Notes under the pieces: generated by a model
Seen by the model: only the letters and a program-made list of their open reading frames with translations
The model's database searches: none
Told to the model about the DNA's origin: nothing
Assembly: GCA_039519185.1 (NCBI GenBank)
Contig: CM076851.1
Span: forward strand, 47,784,751 to 47,848,750
Direction: 5' to 3'
Source of the DNA: Astragalus membranaceus
Taxonomy: Eukaryota; Streptophyta; Magnoliopsida; Fabales; Fabaceae
Length of the DNA stretch: 64,000 bases
Made by a program: the position numbers and the translations under genes
Shown: positions 22,838 through 33,372 of the stretch, piece by piece
How the letters are laid out: the number at the start of each line of letters is the position of its first letter
Position numbering within the stretch: position 1 is the stretch's first letter

Positions 22838-23100
22838 CCATCTCCCCCCTCTCTCTCACACACACAGACACAACACATTAAACCCTCTTTCTCTCTCAGT
22901 CACAACAACTATGGCTGCTAAAGAATTAGGATCCCAATTTTTTTAACTTTCCCTCAATATATAATTAGTTTTTTTTTTACAAAGTATATATAATTAAATA
23001 TTAATAGTATAAAAATAAAAAAATTACAAATTAATTGACATGTGATGCCATGTCAGCTAACATGCTAATGTGGCAATGCTGATTGGGTGTTATGTTAGTA
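22025..23100. repeat. Dispersed repeat beginning TTAAATATGTTTTTGGTCCCTAC, with (CT)n
   Basis: The start is typical of a common plant repeat (GGTCCCTACAAAATT ... TTTTAGTCCCT). A (TC)n run lies at about 22796-22835. The segment separates LINE copies A and B. The 22626-22946 frame spans the CT run and is not convincing. Confidence 0.45.
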
Positions 23101-23103
23101 TAT

Positions 23104-24520
23104 AATTTGGATTTATTAGGCTAGAAGAATCTTTCTCTTTTTTGGAGTAGAATGGTCATATAAATGACGAAGTATATAATTAAATTAAAAAAAATAAGTG
23201 TTGGTATTACTGTCCTTGCTATACAGTGAGATTGTAAATAGTAGTAATTGAATTGAATCAAATTAAGCAAGGCTAAGGGTGAAGAGTATGGGTAAGCAAA
23301 ACTCATGTAAGCGTATCCAAGATGGCACGCAGGAAAACTCATAATTTTTTAGACTTCGCAATGCTTGTGAACCCTAAAGAGAACGCCGCCGCCCCCTCTT
23401 CCCAAGAGGAGGACCTTCTCCATCACAGCACAAGGAAATCCAAGATTTGAGAGGAAGGTGTGGTTGAGGATGAGGTGATGGAAGAAAACACTAATTAAGC
23501 CTATGTCGCCAAATTCCTACAAAGATGTGCTTAATAATATGTTTGGGCCCCCAAAAAAATGGTAGTTTGAATAAGTAGGTATAATTCATATTTAGCTACA
23601 TCAAATGAATTTATTAGTCCAAAGAGATAATAGAACAATAAGAACTCTATTAATTTATTATTATCCCAAACAAATATGACCAATAAATCATTATTGTTAG
23701 ATTTTTTTTTCCTTTATTGGTGCTTTAATTTACATTTTTTATAACTAAAAGTTGCTGTGATTTTTTTTCTATTTATTGACTAAGATTAATATACTATTTT
23801 AGAGATATATGTTATGTTTTCTATTATATTTGGCTACCTCATAAAATTTATGCTAGCTCCGCCCCTGGTGGTACAAAGATGAGGAAAGGGAGGCGGAACT
23901 GGCTGCGAAACCATTCAACCCTACGCCGGAAATCTCCCTCTCTGATGAGGATATTGCTCAGTGGTCTAAGCCTTGTAAAAACGCCCTCATTGTGAAGGTT
24001 CTTGGCAAAAGAGTTAATTTTAGACTTTTCAAAGCGATACTAAGAGGTTTGTGGTAGAAGCAGGTCCCCCTGAAAATCACAGACATGGATGGAGACTTCT
24101 TCCTGATTAAATTTACGGCTCAAGAAGATTATATACATGCCCTATAAGAGAGTCCTTGTAAGTTTATGGATCACTATCATATTGTTCAAAGATGGAGGGA
24201 GGCCTATGTTCTCTTTCACAACAGACATGACTAGGAAGATGTGGATTCGTATTCCCAAGTTACCCCTGGAATTGTGTAATGATCAGTTTCTAAAACGTGT
24301 TGGCTCCACTCTCGGGACCATGTTGAAGATTGATAAGTTGACTTCCATCCATGATAGAGGAAGGTTTGCTTGTCTTTGTGCTGCATTGGATTTGGATAAG
24401 CAGATATCATCTTATGTCATCATACAGGGGACTAAACTTCTTTTGGAATATGAGGGACTTTATTCAATTTTCTTTAGGTGTGGCCGTTATGGGCATAAAA
24501 AAAAGATCAATGCATAGACC
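23104..24520 (+). pseudogene. LINE ORF1 (DUF4283 with zinc knuckle), copy B, decayed
   Basis: After a 5' region shared with copy A, the translation runs ISLSDEDIAQWSKPCKNALIVKV, LGKRVNFRLFKAILRGLW, then, past stops and a frameshift, DMTRKMWIRIPKLPLELCN, LDLDKQIS and YEGLYSIFFRCGRYGHKK. The last part is a CxxC-x4-H zinc knuckle lacking its final Cys. This is the order in plant LINE-associated DUF4283 proteins that bind RNA for retrotransposition. About 330 bp (23537-23868, ending GCTAGCTCCGCCCCTG) is inserted within it relative to copy A. No endonuclease or reverse transcriptase follows. Confidence 0.75.
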
Positions 24521-25015
24521 TTTTGGAAATTCCGGAGAGCTATCCCAATGTTGGCGATAGTGGAGATGCACAAAATGTGGTGACTGAAGGAGCAGTTAGT
24601 AATCTCATTGGTAATCTCATTCTCACTCTCCTTCTCTTCTTATTTGAAATCGTTTTTCTCCCACCCCAATCCCTAAAATCGTTTTTTAGTGTTCGGACCA
24701 TCGCCACCGCCTGCGTCTCCGGCCATCGTCGTCATCATTTGTTCTCTCCCAACAAGGTGAGTTTTCTATTCAATCATATTTAGTGTTTTTCCGTTTATTC
24801 AAGCATCTGCTCATATATATGAAAACTTTCTAGTATGGTATAAACAACGAGTAAGTGTTGAGTTTCTTATTTGTTCGTCAACCTTTAGTCATGCGTTCCT
24901 CAATAAATAACATATTTGTTTGTCGTATTTTTTGTAACACAAAACAATGTTTGTCGTATTTTTTATAACTTGTTAAATTATTTGATAACCACATTGTCTT
25001 GTAAATGTTTTTACA

Positions 25016-25287
25016 ATGCAGAAGAAAGTTGTGTGGCATACTACTCAGAAGGCCCTCATTCAGAAGCTTTTTCATAGGAAAGCTCCTCACCGACTTTCTG
25101 ATATGCTCAGGGATGTCCGTGTGGAGAATAGGCATCCTTCTTGGATAGGAGATATTGTCTTTGATCACCTACGAGCCCACTGGAATACTTCAAAATTTTT
25201 GAGTAAGTGTGAGCACAGTAAGAAGAGCATTGCATCAGAGAAAGGAGGAAGCTTTCACACAGGAGGTTCTATCTCTGTAGTGAAGCT
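25016..25287 (+). pseudogene. CACTA-associated Transposase_24-type protein fragment
   Basis: Acceptor-like TTTTTACAATGCAG precedes the frame KKVVWHTTQKALIQKLFHRK, then HPSWIGDIVFDHLRAHWNTS, KKSIASEKGGSFHTGGSIS. The W..L..W..+F...S...K.NR.S..GGS.HTGGS pattern is diagnostic of the plant transposase family PF03004 (Ptta/En/Spm). The frame then enters a different repeat at 25288. Confidence 0.75.
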
Positions 25288-26500
25288 GATGTGCAAGTAT
25301 ACACAGTCGCAAACAAATAATACAATGATAAGAAAGGTCGAACCCACAGGGATTGGATTAACTTTATGTATGTTTAGAAAGCATATAAATTAGTACTACT
25401 ATTCTACTCACAAATTTTGGGGTTTTTAAGTTAAGTGAAAATAGAATGCAAATATGTAAAAGAATATGAAGGAAATCAGTTGAGAAAGATGGTAGAGATG
25501 TTTTCACTAAATAATGTTCTTTTGAGAGTTTCTATGCTTTTAGTAATGCAGAAGCACCAAGGTGTAGTTGCATGAGTGTGTGCTTTTCAGCTACTTTCTT
25601 CAGAGTTTCGTTACAAGCTTCCCATGTCTGGACTTGCTAAATAAGTTTACTCCTGCCTTTGAAGTACCCATTGTTTCACCCTAATGACTATGTTATCCTA
25701 TGTCTAGGACTTAACATGCATGGTTTTAATAAAGTTTTCTTTATTACACAAGTTAACAAAGCCTTCATTAAAACACTCACCCTCATTAGTCTTGATTTCT
25801 AATTATAAACCATGTCTGTGAATATAACTCTACTTATTCTAAGTGATCAACATTAAAATAAGATGGATGTAGTATAACACAAGACCCAAAATGCTTGCAA
25901 CACTAAAAAGCACAATAACTTACTCAAAAGTTCATTATAAAGTTAGAACATCTCAACCAAAAAAGGTTTAGCTCATAATAAGCATTGCAAGGCAAAGATA
26001 GATGAAATGAAACATATTAATATAGATGAAAGTACAAGAGATATCAATATGGTAGAGATTACACTGATTGAAGCACTCTTGCATATAAATGCCCTGCAGT
26101 GCAGAAGTACTGACTTCCTGGTGCAGTTGCACCTAACTAAGTTGATGAAGAAGTGAAGGAAGAAGTTGTCGATTCCTTCCTCACCTTCTTGCCAACTATC
26201 TACTATAAAAACTATAAGAAATGAAACTACTAAAATATAAGTAAAGTGTATGATCTACATATTATCAAGTGAGATATGTGATGCTCTTCAAGTGAGAAGT
26301 GGAAGCCCTTTTTATAGCCTTGGAGATTTCCTTTGCTTGAGGGTTTGCTTAAAAACCAAGTTAACCTAAATTCAGATTCTTTACATTAACTGCAGTTGCA
26401 GCTGTTCATAGCATGAATAAGTAGTAAAACTGAAACTGCAGTTGCAGCTGATGCATGAATAAGTAGTAGGTCTTTAAGATGATTATGTATTGGTGTTTGA
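25288..26500 (-). mobile_element. LTR fragment, minus strand, inserted in the CACTA-type gene
   Basis: The minus-strand end CCCTGTGGGTTCGACC…TTATCATTGTATTATTTG…GTGTATACTTGCACATCA parallels the 3' end of the solo LTR at 37705-39187. A TATA-like CTATAAAAAGGG (minus, about 26305-26318) supports an LTR promoter. A 50-bp direct repeat with CTGCAGTTGCAGCTG lies at 26389-26475. The outer boundary and TSD are unresolved. Confidence 0.5.
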
Positions 26501-27033
26501 ATGTTGTGGTTCTGAATGTAAGTTTTAATGTTTCTTACAGCATTGATTCTTAAGATGATTATGTATTGGTGTCTTTGGTCTATTTGTTGGCTTGCACAAA
26601 GAAACAAAAAAAAGCTTATGAAAGAAATATTATGACATTTTACTATTGAATTTGGGATTACACATAATTGTTACTTTGTTTTACTTGTTTCTAATCGGTT
26701 AATGTTATTTGATTATTGGAGTTGCAGGTGTGTGGAGATCCTCTTGCATGTGCATCTCCATCTTGAAAGCTATTGAGGCAATGTTAACCCTATTGGTAAG
26801 TTCCTTTATCTCATTCTCAACTTCCAATTGTCCAGTTTGTATTGTTCCTCACTAGAATTATAACCTGCTTCATTTGATTTTTGATTGTTCCCCACTACCT
26901 CTCACTCCTCCCCTGTATGAAATCATTACAACTATTTTGTTATTTAGTTATTTTCCCTTACTGAGAGTTTGCTATGGAGGGAAAATTAGATGCAGTTAAC
27001 CATCATTTTTCAGCTAATAAATGTTAATTTTCA

Positions 27034-27208
27034 GCTTGAGGAGAATATTCGAATCATAGCTTTTTCTGGGGAATGGGTTAAGCTAATGGATGATTGGTTG
27101 GTTGAATTTCCCATAATCCAAAGTTCCGCATCCACTCTCGGAACAACTCAGAAGCGCGCACCAAATGGGAGGTATTACAAAAGGCGCTCATCTATTGATG
27201 AAGATACA
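27034..27208 (+). pseudogene. Exon-like segment of unknown origin
   Basis: After an acceptor-like ATTTTCAG the frame reads LEENIRIIAFSGEWVKLMDD, WLVEFPIIQSSASTLGTTQK, RAPNGRYYKRRSSIDEDT, then stop. Codon texture looks like a captured exon, and its position beside other captured exons suggests the same. I do not recognise the family with confidence. Confidence 0.35.
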
Positions 27209-27371
27209 TAATTTGAGTTGTGTACAGCATTCTGCCTATTTAATTATAATTTGAGTTGCATGTAAGTTTATTATTGTGCTATTATGAAAGCTAAGGTTCA
27301 TGCAGTGTTTTCCTTCCTATATTCAGTTCTCATCTTACTGAGGTTGTGACAGTTTTCTTGATATATTGCAG

Positions 27372-28060
27372 ATCTTTAGGTCACTATCTTATATCCATTG
27401 TTGCATAGGAGACTGCCATCGAGATATCAAGCCTCAAAATTTGTTAGTATGTATTTTATTTTTATTTTCCTCTCATTGATCATTTTTGCCACTTAATATT
27501 ACAGTTTTCAACTTCTCGTGTTTCGTACCTCCGGTTCTGTAGCTTGTGTTCAGAGTTGCCAATTGATTGGAAATTACTAATTCAAACTCTGAGGACTCCG
27601 GTTCTGTAACTTTGTAGGTTAATCCACATACCCACCAGGTTAAATTATGCGACTTCGGAAGTGCAAAAGTCTTGGTATGTTTCATATATCATGTTTCTGT
27701 CCTTTCTTCCTTCAACCATTTTCCTTGGAAAACTTCATTTCCTGGATAAGTAGGAATTTATCTTGTTCTATATGACCTTTGACAGATAGAAGGAGAACCA
27801 AACATATCGTACATATGTTCAAGATATTATAGACCACCTGAGCTTATATTTGGAGCTACTGAATACACTACAGCTATTGATATCTGGTCTGCAGGCTATG
27901 TGTTGGCTGATCTCCTACTAGGACAGGTTGGTGGCTGTTGATAGGAGATCCTTTGATCTTGTGATTTAGTATATGTGATAATAAATTTTCTTCGCTTTTC
28001 TTTTTCTAGCCTTTGTTCCCCGGTGAAAGTGGCGTTGATCTGCTTGTTGAGATCATCATG
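27372..28060 (+). pseudogene. Shaggy/GSK3-like protein kinase fragment (four exons), captured
   Basis: Exons 27372-27446, 27618-27674, 27786-27926 and 28010-28060 keep GT-AG borders and phase. They encode the middle of a GSK3/SHAGGY kinase: the catalytic loop CHRDIKPQNLL, then [12 protein letters not shown] (DFG), EGEPNISYICSRYYRPPELI (activation-loop Tyr, APE changed to PPE), FGATEYTTAIDIWSAGYVLA and PLFPGESGVDLLVEII. The N-lobe with the ATP-binding Lys and the C-terminal lobe are missing, and several conserved residues have changed (GC to GY after SA; AP to PP). It is therefore a fragment, not a gene. The last exon and its donor are partly duplicated at 28258-28335. Confidence 0.88.
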
Positions 28061-28590
28061 GTAATTTGTTTGGTTAATTTACTACTTGTTACTGCTATGT
28101 TTTCTTTATTTCCACTGAATTCCTCAAGCTTTTTATGAAATTGATTTGTTATTTAGATTTGGGGAGAGAGTCTTACCCATTCTCCTATTTGTTTGGATAT
28201 AAATTGCTGAAGGTGTTGTGTGAAAATCTAATTTTGTTAATGTAGAATTCAACATGGCTGTTTGAGATCATCAAGGTAATCTGTTTGGTTAATTTACTAC
28301 TTGTTACTGCTATGTTTTTTTTATTTCCACTGAATCCATCTTTCATAGTGGTATACGGGATGATTCAATTAACTCAATTGTAAATTGTAACAATGAAATA
28401 CAATTGACGATGAATGGTTGATCACATCTTTTGCTTTAACCTTTAAACTTTATGACTGATTTGGTTTTCTCTGTGATTTGTTGCTTGAATCAGTTATCTA
28501 CATATTGATTTAATGGGCAGCCTTGCTTATTTCACAGTGGCAGTATTTTTAACGTGTAACTTGTCCATTTGTTTCTTTTTTGATTAACAG

Positions 28591-28736
28591 TCTGCTGGAG
28601 TTGAATTTCCACCACGAGAAGAGAATAGCATGCCATTCTTCACTCCTCCTCAAACTCAACCTATTCTTCATTCTGCTGCAGAATTTGATGATGCTGCTAT
28701 TCAGGCTTCCCTTCAGTCAGATGCGTCTGACCTTAG
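28591..28736 (+). pseudogene. TOM1-like (VHS-GAT, TOL) protein exon fragment, captured
   Basis: A single exon between an acceptor (TTAACAG) and a donor (AG|GTGC) reads SAGVEFPPREENSMPFFTPP, QTQPILHSAAEFDDAAIQAS, LQSDASDLR. This matches the linker between the VHS and GAT domains of plant TOL ubiquitin-binding sorting proteins. Neither neighbouring domain is present. Confidence 0.75.
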
Positions 28737-28764
28737 GTGCTTTTTAAGAAATTAACATTATGTA

Positions 28765-28835
28765 AGAAATTAACATGATATGAAGGACCCCACATCTTAT
28801 AAACATGATATGAAGGACCCCACATCTTATAAAAC
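28765..28835. repeat. Short tandem duplication
   Basis: AACATGATATGAAGGACCCC with following ACATCTTAT occurs twice in direct repeat. Confidence 0.85.
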
Positions 28836-29073
28836 TTGGTGATATACAAAAGTAGGACAAATCCTACAAATATTTAGCATTCACATAATTCATAATGCGG
28901 AATCCTGTAAATTGTTGTTTTTTATATTTTCAGCTTACATGCATGTTTTGGCACATGATCCCTGCTTTGTAACAGTAGTTTCTTTTTCTTGGATATATAT
29001 TTCGAGGTAGTTTACTAATCCTTTCTTTGAATACATAGACTGAGAAAATGCAATCCTTCTGTTAATTATGCAG

Positions 29074-29359
29074 GCCATTTTCTGTTGACAGAAGGAAGAA
29101 TTGTTAATGTGTCCTCAGAAGCTCACAGATTTGCATATGCTGAAGGAATCCGTTTTGACAAAATTAATGACCAATCAAGGTAATGTCAAAGCAAGGAAAT
29201 GTGATTGTTTTCTTGTGTACAGTTACAACATTTGGAGAAGTTTTATGCCTATTTGATTATGCTTCCTTCCTTGTGTACAGTTACAACAACTGGCACGCAT
29301 ATGGGCAGTCAAAGCTTGCTAACATTTTACATGCCAATGAACTTACTAGACGACTCAAG
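29074..29359 (+). pseudogene. TIC32-like short-chain dehydrogenase fragment (two exons), captured
   Basis: Exons 29074-29179 and 29281-29359 join in phase to GHFLLTEGRIVNVSSEAHRF, AYAEGIRFDKINDQSSYNNW, HAYGQSKLANILHANELTRR. They contain the SDR catalytic Ser region (NVSSEAH) and the YxxxK pair (Y-GQSK), as in TIC32-type plant dehydrogenases. The NAD-binding Rossmann N-terminus is absent. Part of a loop before EGRIVNV also appears to be missing. Confidence 0.82.
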
Positions 29360-29976
29360 GTGTGCTGATTTGTGTTGTACAGTAGTGTAATTGGGATCTT
29401 ATCTTGTTAAACTTCCACATAGTTAATGAGATTATATCCAATTTAACTTTGACAACATGATATGCTTATGCAGAATGAGAAATTTGATATACTAACTTCA
29501 TAAAGTTTCTTGTAGTCAATAACTTTTCGCGGCCTACCACCAGTTGCGATCTCTCCAGAATCATCGGAATCTATGGAGCCATTGAAAGACCACACACTGT
29601 TTGAATCATTTGACATGTTATCTTGATCAGTGTTGATTCTGTTGTTGTTGCACTACTAGAAAAGTTGTATTTAATGAGGGATTTTTGAGATGGATATGTA
29701 TCCCTCACTAATAGTGAGGGATTTAGCTACGAAAATAAGCAATCAACCTTGATTTACGTTTGTGACGAATTTAGAGACGGAAAATATCTCTCTCTAAATA
29801 TTCCGTCTCTAAATTCGTCACAAAATATCAAAAAGCCTTTTAGAGACAGATTTAGAGATGGAAAGATCGTGTTATAGGAACTTCAGGGTATTTTTCTTTA
29901 TTCATGCTTGCTTTTCAGTAAAAATAAGGAAGCGCATAGTTTGGATTCTAATCAAGCTTACCTTGCATGAAACTAG

Positions 29977-30277
29977 GTACCTTGCACCGGAGTATCTGGA
30001 TGCAGGAAATCTTACTTATAAAGTTGATGTATATGCATTTGTAATTGTTTTATTAGAGTTAATAACCTGTCGAAATATTAGTGAGGTGGAACAGTTCAAT
30101 GGACACAGACATCTTTCTGAATGGTTTCACTTTCACCCTCTACACATGTTGGAGCCAAATCATATCTTACAAAACATTGTATCTCTCAACCCATGCATGG
30201 ATTCTGAGGCGTCACTGGAATTTAACCTTCAATTGTGCCTTCGTCCGGATCCTGATGCCAGACCCCCAATATCAAAG
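29977..30277 (+). pseudogene. Receptor-like/cytoplasmic kinase C-lobe fragment captured in the CACTA
   Basis: Between AACTAG|GTACC and TCAAAG|GTCTG the exon reads YLAPEYLDAGNLTYKVDVYA, FVIVLLELITCRNISEVEQF, then CLRPDPDARPPISKV. These are kinase subdomains VIII (APE), IX (DVYAF) and XI (RPDPDARPPISKV) of plant RLCK/PERK-like or USP-type kinases. The N-lobe, the catalytic loop and the glycine loop are missing. A possible continuation (PRSMSSQASSLWR) follows at about 30370-30410 but is disrupted. Confidence 0.85.
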
Positions 30278-31148
30278 GTCTGATTTACTTGGATTCTTTT
30301 ATGTATGTTGGTTGCGTTATGATCAAGGTCCACGTAGTACTTGAAAAATTGTTCCAAACTTTGAAGACGACCCTAGAAGCATGAGCTCACAGGCCTCCTC
30401 ATTGTGGCGTTTGGTTGTAGATATCATGAATGATCTAGGTAGATTATTTCAACTTCTACTTTTTATAAATTATAATAGAAATTTGGACAACCACATTTTC
30501 TTTATCCAGGTTTGGGATTTCTTCTCATTTTTCAGATTTGCTGAAGATTTCTTCTTGTAAAGGTTAGTGAATTCCCGTGTTTGTGAATTTATTCGGTGGT
30601 GGTGTTGTCAATGGAAGGAATAGATTTTCATTTTTTGTTATTATGTTTACAGTGACGGTTGTGGAGAGTGGAAGACGAGCTCTTCAGTATTTGGGGTTAG
30701 AAGGAGAGAACAACTCTATTGGAATCTATGTAAGAAAATTCTACTTTTGGTTCTTAACCATGTTTTTGGATGATAGTTATATGAAATTGGTTGTGCTTAT
30801 GTTGTTGTTTGATGTGATATGGTTATAGGGTCAGGGTGTGAAGGTTTGATGTGATAATGAAAATATACTTAGGATTGTCATTCAAAAATTTATTACTTAG
30901 ACTATCAATTTGTTCTAAGTTCGTAAGTTTGAGCTATTAATTTATTCCCAGGCAGTTTTGTGTTGACAGGTTTGGTTGAGGCAACTGGAGCTGGTGCGTT
31001 CCATTAGAGGTACCTTAGCAGTGTTGTTTTTGTGAAAACATAGGCACACAAATGGCTTCTTCTAACTTTATATCTTTGTGAAGCATGGATGGATAAAAGC
31101 TTTTGGAATCTTCTAGTCTTTCTGATATAATAATGTTACCACTTTCAG

Positions 31149-31440
31149 TATTTCAAAACAATACCTTATGCATGTGATCCATCAAGCTTACCTGTGTATC
31201 CACCTAGCAAACCTGTGTATCCACCTAGCAAGGAGATTGATGCAAAACAAGAGGAGGAATCTAAAAGGTGAACATCATCTTCACTGTGGATTTTATACTG
31301 TTTTATTGGCTAAGAAAGGTTTAGATTGTCTTAGTCCAACCAGTGTTTGTAGCAATAGATTATCTATCTCTTTTCATGAGATCATATATGATGATGAACT
31401 TTCAGGAAAAAGATCAGTGGACAAGTCTCAAGGATATAAG
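31149..31440 (+). pseudogene. CRK-type cyclin-dependent kinase C-terminal fragment captured in the CACTA
   Basis: An exon from 31149 (TTTCAG|TATTTC) to 31267 (AAAAG|GTGAAC) encodes YFKTIPYACDPSSLP, then PSKEIDAKQEEESKR. A second exon from 31406 adds KKISGQ before a stop. This tail just after the kinase domain is characteristic of plant CDK-like CRK kinases (ACDPSSLP-YPPSKE-DAK). An extra 24-bp direct duplication repeats VYPPSKP. The kinase domain itself is absent. Confidence 0.75.
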
Positions 31441-31924
31441 CAGCTTATTGTTGAGATTGACTCTGCTGAAATCGTGACAAATCTGTAGAAAGGAGTGCTG
31501 GGCAGTGGTGAGAGCTGGAATATGATGAGAAGAATCACTAAGGAAATCAAATCAAGCAATTGGAATGTCCAATTTCAGCATTGTTTCAAAGAAGCCAATA
31601 GGAGTGTTCACTGTTTTGCTTACTTTTAGTTTACTGCTTGTAGAGGAATGTTGGCTATATAAATGCTACTACTTGTAGTTTACGGCTTGTAATTGTTATT
31701 TTTATTAAGTACTTGTGGAATACCATTAAGCAAATAATAATTCAATTTCAAAGATGAGAAACATATACTTTCTTTGTGTTATTTAAGATATATGTGTGCT
31801 ATTAAAAAAAATCTAATTTTTATTCTAAGATTTAGTAGAATGTTTTATTTTAAAGAGTGTATAAAATCTATAACAAATATGCTCTTATATTAAATTCTAA
31901 TGAGTCCCTAATTAAAAATGAGTA

Positions 31925-32339
31925 TTAGATGGATAAAATCCCTCGCTAATAGAGAGGGATTTAGTCTCCCTCGCTAATAGAGAGGGATTTAGTCTCCGTC
32001 GCTAATAGAGAGGGATTTAGTCTCCCTCTCTATTAGCGACGGATTTAATCCCTCTCTATTAGCGACGGATTTAGTCTTCCTCACAAATAGCGACGGAAAT
32101 ACACTTTTCATCATCAGTTTCGAATTATTTGTTAGTGACGGATTTCATATGTTTGTGAGGGAATTTTCCATCGCTATTAGCGACGGATTTCAAAATCCCT
32201 CACTAAAAATTTAGTGACGCCAAAATTAGTTACGAATTTGGGTTCGTCACAAATTCCGTCGCTAAAATCGTTAGTGACGGATTTTTGATGGTTTAGTGAC
32301 GGATTTGTTCCCTCTCTAATTTTGATTTTTCTAGTAGTG
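31925..32339. repeat. Subterminal repeat cluster of the CACTA at 29651-32339
   Basis: At least ten copies of AGAGAGGGATTTAGTCTCC / TTAGCGACGGATTT words in both orientations, ending at the right TIR. Likely transposase-binding sites. Confidence 0.85.
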
Positions 32340-32664
32340 TTGCTGTCTTCCTTCCTCTCAGGATCATAGTCCTCATCTTCAGAATCATCTGATGGCCATT
32401 CTTCTAGATTATGCATAGCATCATCACCTTCAGATATAGGATCAGCCTCTTCCTTGAATACATCCTAAAAATTGCATCATCTTGGATGTTTTCAGAAACC
32501 AAGAGTTTAGTGTAGGAAAAACCGTAGATAGATCATGTTTTTATTGGATTGTATAATTAATTGATTCATTAAATTTGAGTGATATCACACAACTCTTTTG
32601 TTGGGAAGGTTGTTGGGAATGAATGAATTTGAGTGATATTTTTTCTATATTTTTTTTCTTCTTT

Positions 32665-33076
32665 TTTTACCATCTATGGCAACGGTTTTAAACTGTTGTA
32701 TTTACTAGAGAATAGCAACGGTTTTATATCAAGCAACGGTTTTATTCTATAAACGACAACGGTTTTTTTTAGTGTTGTCATATCTGGCAACGGTTTTTAG
32801 GTGTTGCCATAACAAACAACGGTTTTTAGGTGTTGCCATAACTGGCAACGGGCAAAAACCGTTGCCATTGTGTGAAAATAAAAACCGTTGCGTTTAAGTT
32901 ACCAATGACAACGGTTTTAGGTTTCCGTTGTCTTTGTCACAAAAACCGTTGCCTTTAGTTTAGGCAACGCCCGCAACAACAACGGTTTCAAAACCGTTGC
33001 CAAAGGTTTTGGCAATGGTTTTTTGGCTTTCGGGAACGGTTTTCGACCGTTGCCATAGGGTCTAAATGTTGTAGTG
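32665..33076 (+). mobile_element. CACTA right terminus with GGCAACGG subterminal repeats
   Basis: More than fifteen GGCAACGGTTTT / AAAACCGTTGCC words in both orientations end at ATGTTGTAGTG, i.e. a CACTACAACAT terminus. No matching left end is in the window. This is taken as the right end of the composite starting near 24600. Confidence 0.8.
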
Positions 33077-33372
33077 AAAGTGGCTATTTACCTATTTGTT
33101 ATCTACTCCTTTTGTTTCTTTTTTATATGTCTTTTAGAGGTTTTTTACACACATAAATTAAGGAAATCAATAAATTTTATTCATTTTCGTACAAGACTTT
33201 TATTCATTACACAATACTGTCTTCCTCTCTATAATAAATAATTAAAGATATAATTGAACTTTAAATTATCAAAATAAGAAATAAAAAGTTCCTTGTTAAA
33301 TCAATATGTGTAAAAAATGAATGGAGAATTGGAGAAGATAGGTTTTTTTTTAAAATATGGACACAATAGTTT

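Larger units (their letters stand above)
29651..32339 (+). mobile_element. Complete non-autonomous CACTA element (Pack-CACTA)
   Basis: The left terminus CACTACTAGAAAA (29651) and right terminus TTTTCTAGTAGTG (ending 32339) are perfect 13-bp inverted repeats, flanked by the 3-bp TSD TTG (29648-29650; 32340-32342). Subterminal GAGGGATTT / CCCTCGCTAAT and GACGGATTT words fill 29660-29860 and 31930-32320. No transposase is encoded. The interior holds fragments of a receptor-like kinase and a CDK-type kinase with splice sites. It sits inside the HAT3.1-like exon. Confidence 0.92.
29497..32464 (-). pseudogene. HAT3.1-like PHD/homeobox protein exon, split by a CACTA insertion
   Basis: Minus strand. 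Removing the CACTA at 29651-32339 and one copy of its TTG TSD leaves 276 nt (32464-32343 plus 29650-29497), an uninterrupted 92-codon exon bounded by TTTTTAG|GATG and GAA|GTTAGT. It encodes DAMHNLEEWPSDDSEDEDYD, an Asn/Ser/Asp-rich stretch, and GGRPRKVIDYKKLYE. This is the acidic PSDDSEDEDYDP plus (V/L)DYKKLY signature of plant HAT3.1/PRHA homeobox proteins. Neither the PHD finger nor the homeodomain is present. Its orientation is opposite to the neighbouring captured exons. Confidence 0.75.
24600..33076 (+). mobile_element. Pack-CACTA-like composite with captured host exons (left end missing)
   Basis: The right boundary is a CACTA-type terminus (…TGTTGTAGTG at 33076) with dense GGCAACGG subterminal repeats (32665-33060). 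The left part (25016-25287) retains a fragment of a CACTA-associated Transposase_24-type protein. Between them are exon fragments, with introns, of shaggy kinase, TOM1-like and TIC32-like genes on the plus strand and a HAT3.1-like exon on the minus strand. Exons from unrelated loci in one mobile unit are the hallmark of gene-capturing CACTA elements. The left TIR is not seen, so unity of the whole segment is inferred. Confidence 0.5.

Noticed and set aside
22626..22946. 106-codon frame with a Ser-Leu run
   Set aside because: It crosses a CT microsatellite and lies in a dispersed repeat.
16844..32339. A single 15.5-kb CACTA from 16844 to 32339 (both flanked by TTG)
   Set aside because: The terminus at 29651 matches that at 32339 over 13 bases and the HAT3.1 exon is restored across that pair; the 16844 terminus matches only the first six bases well.
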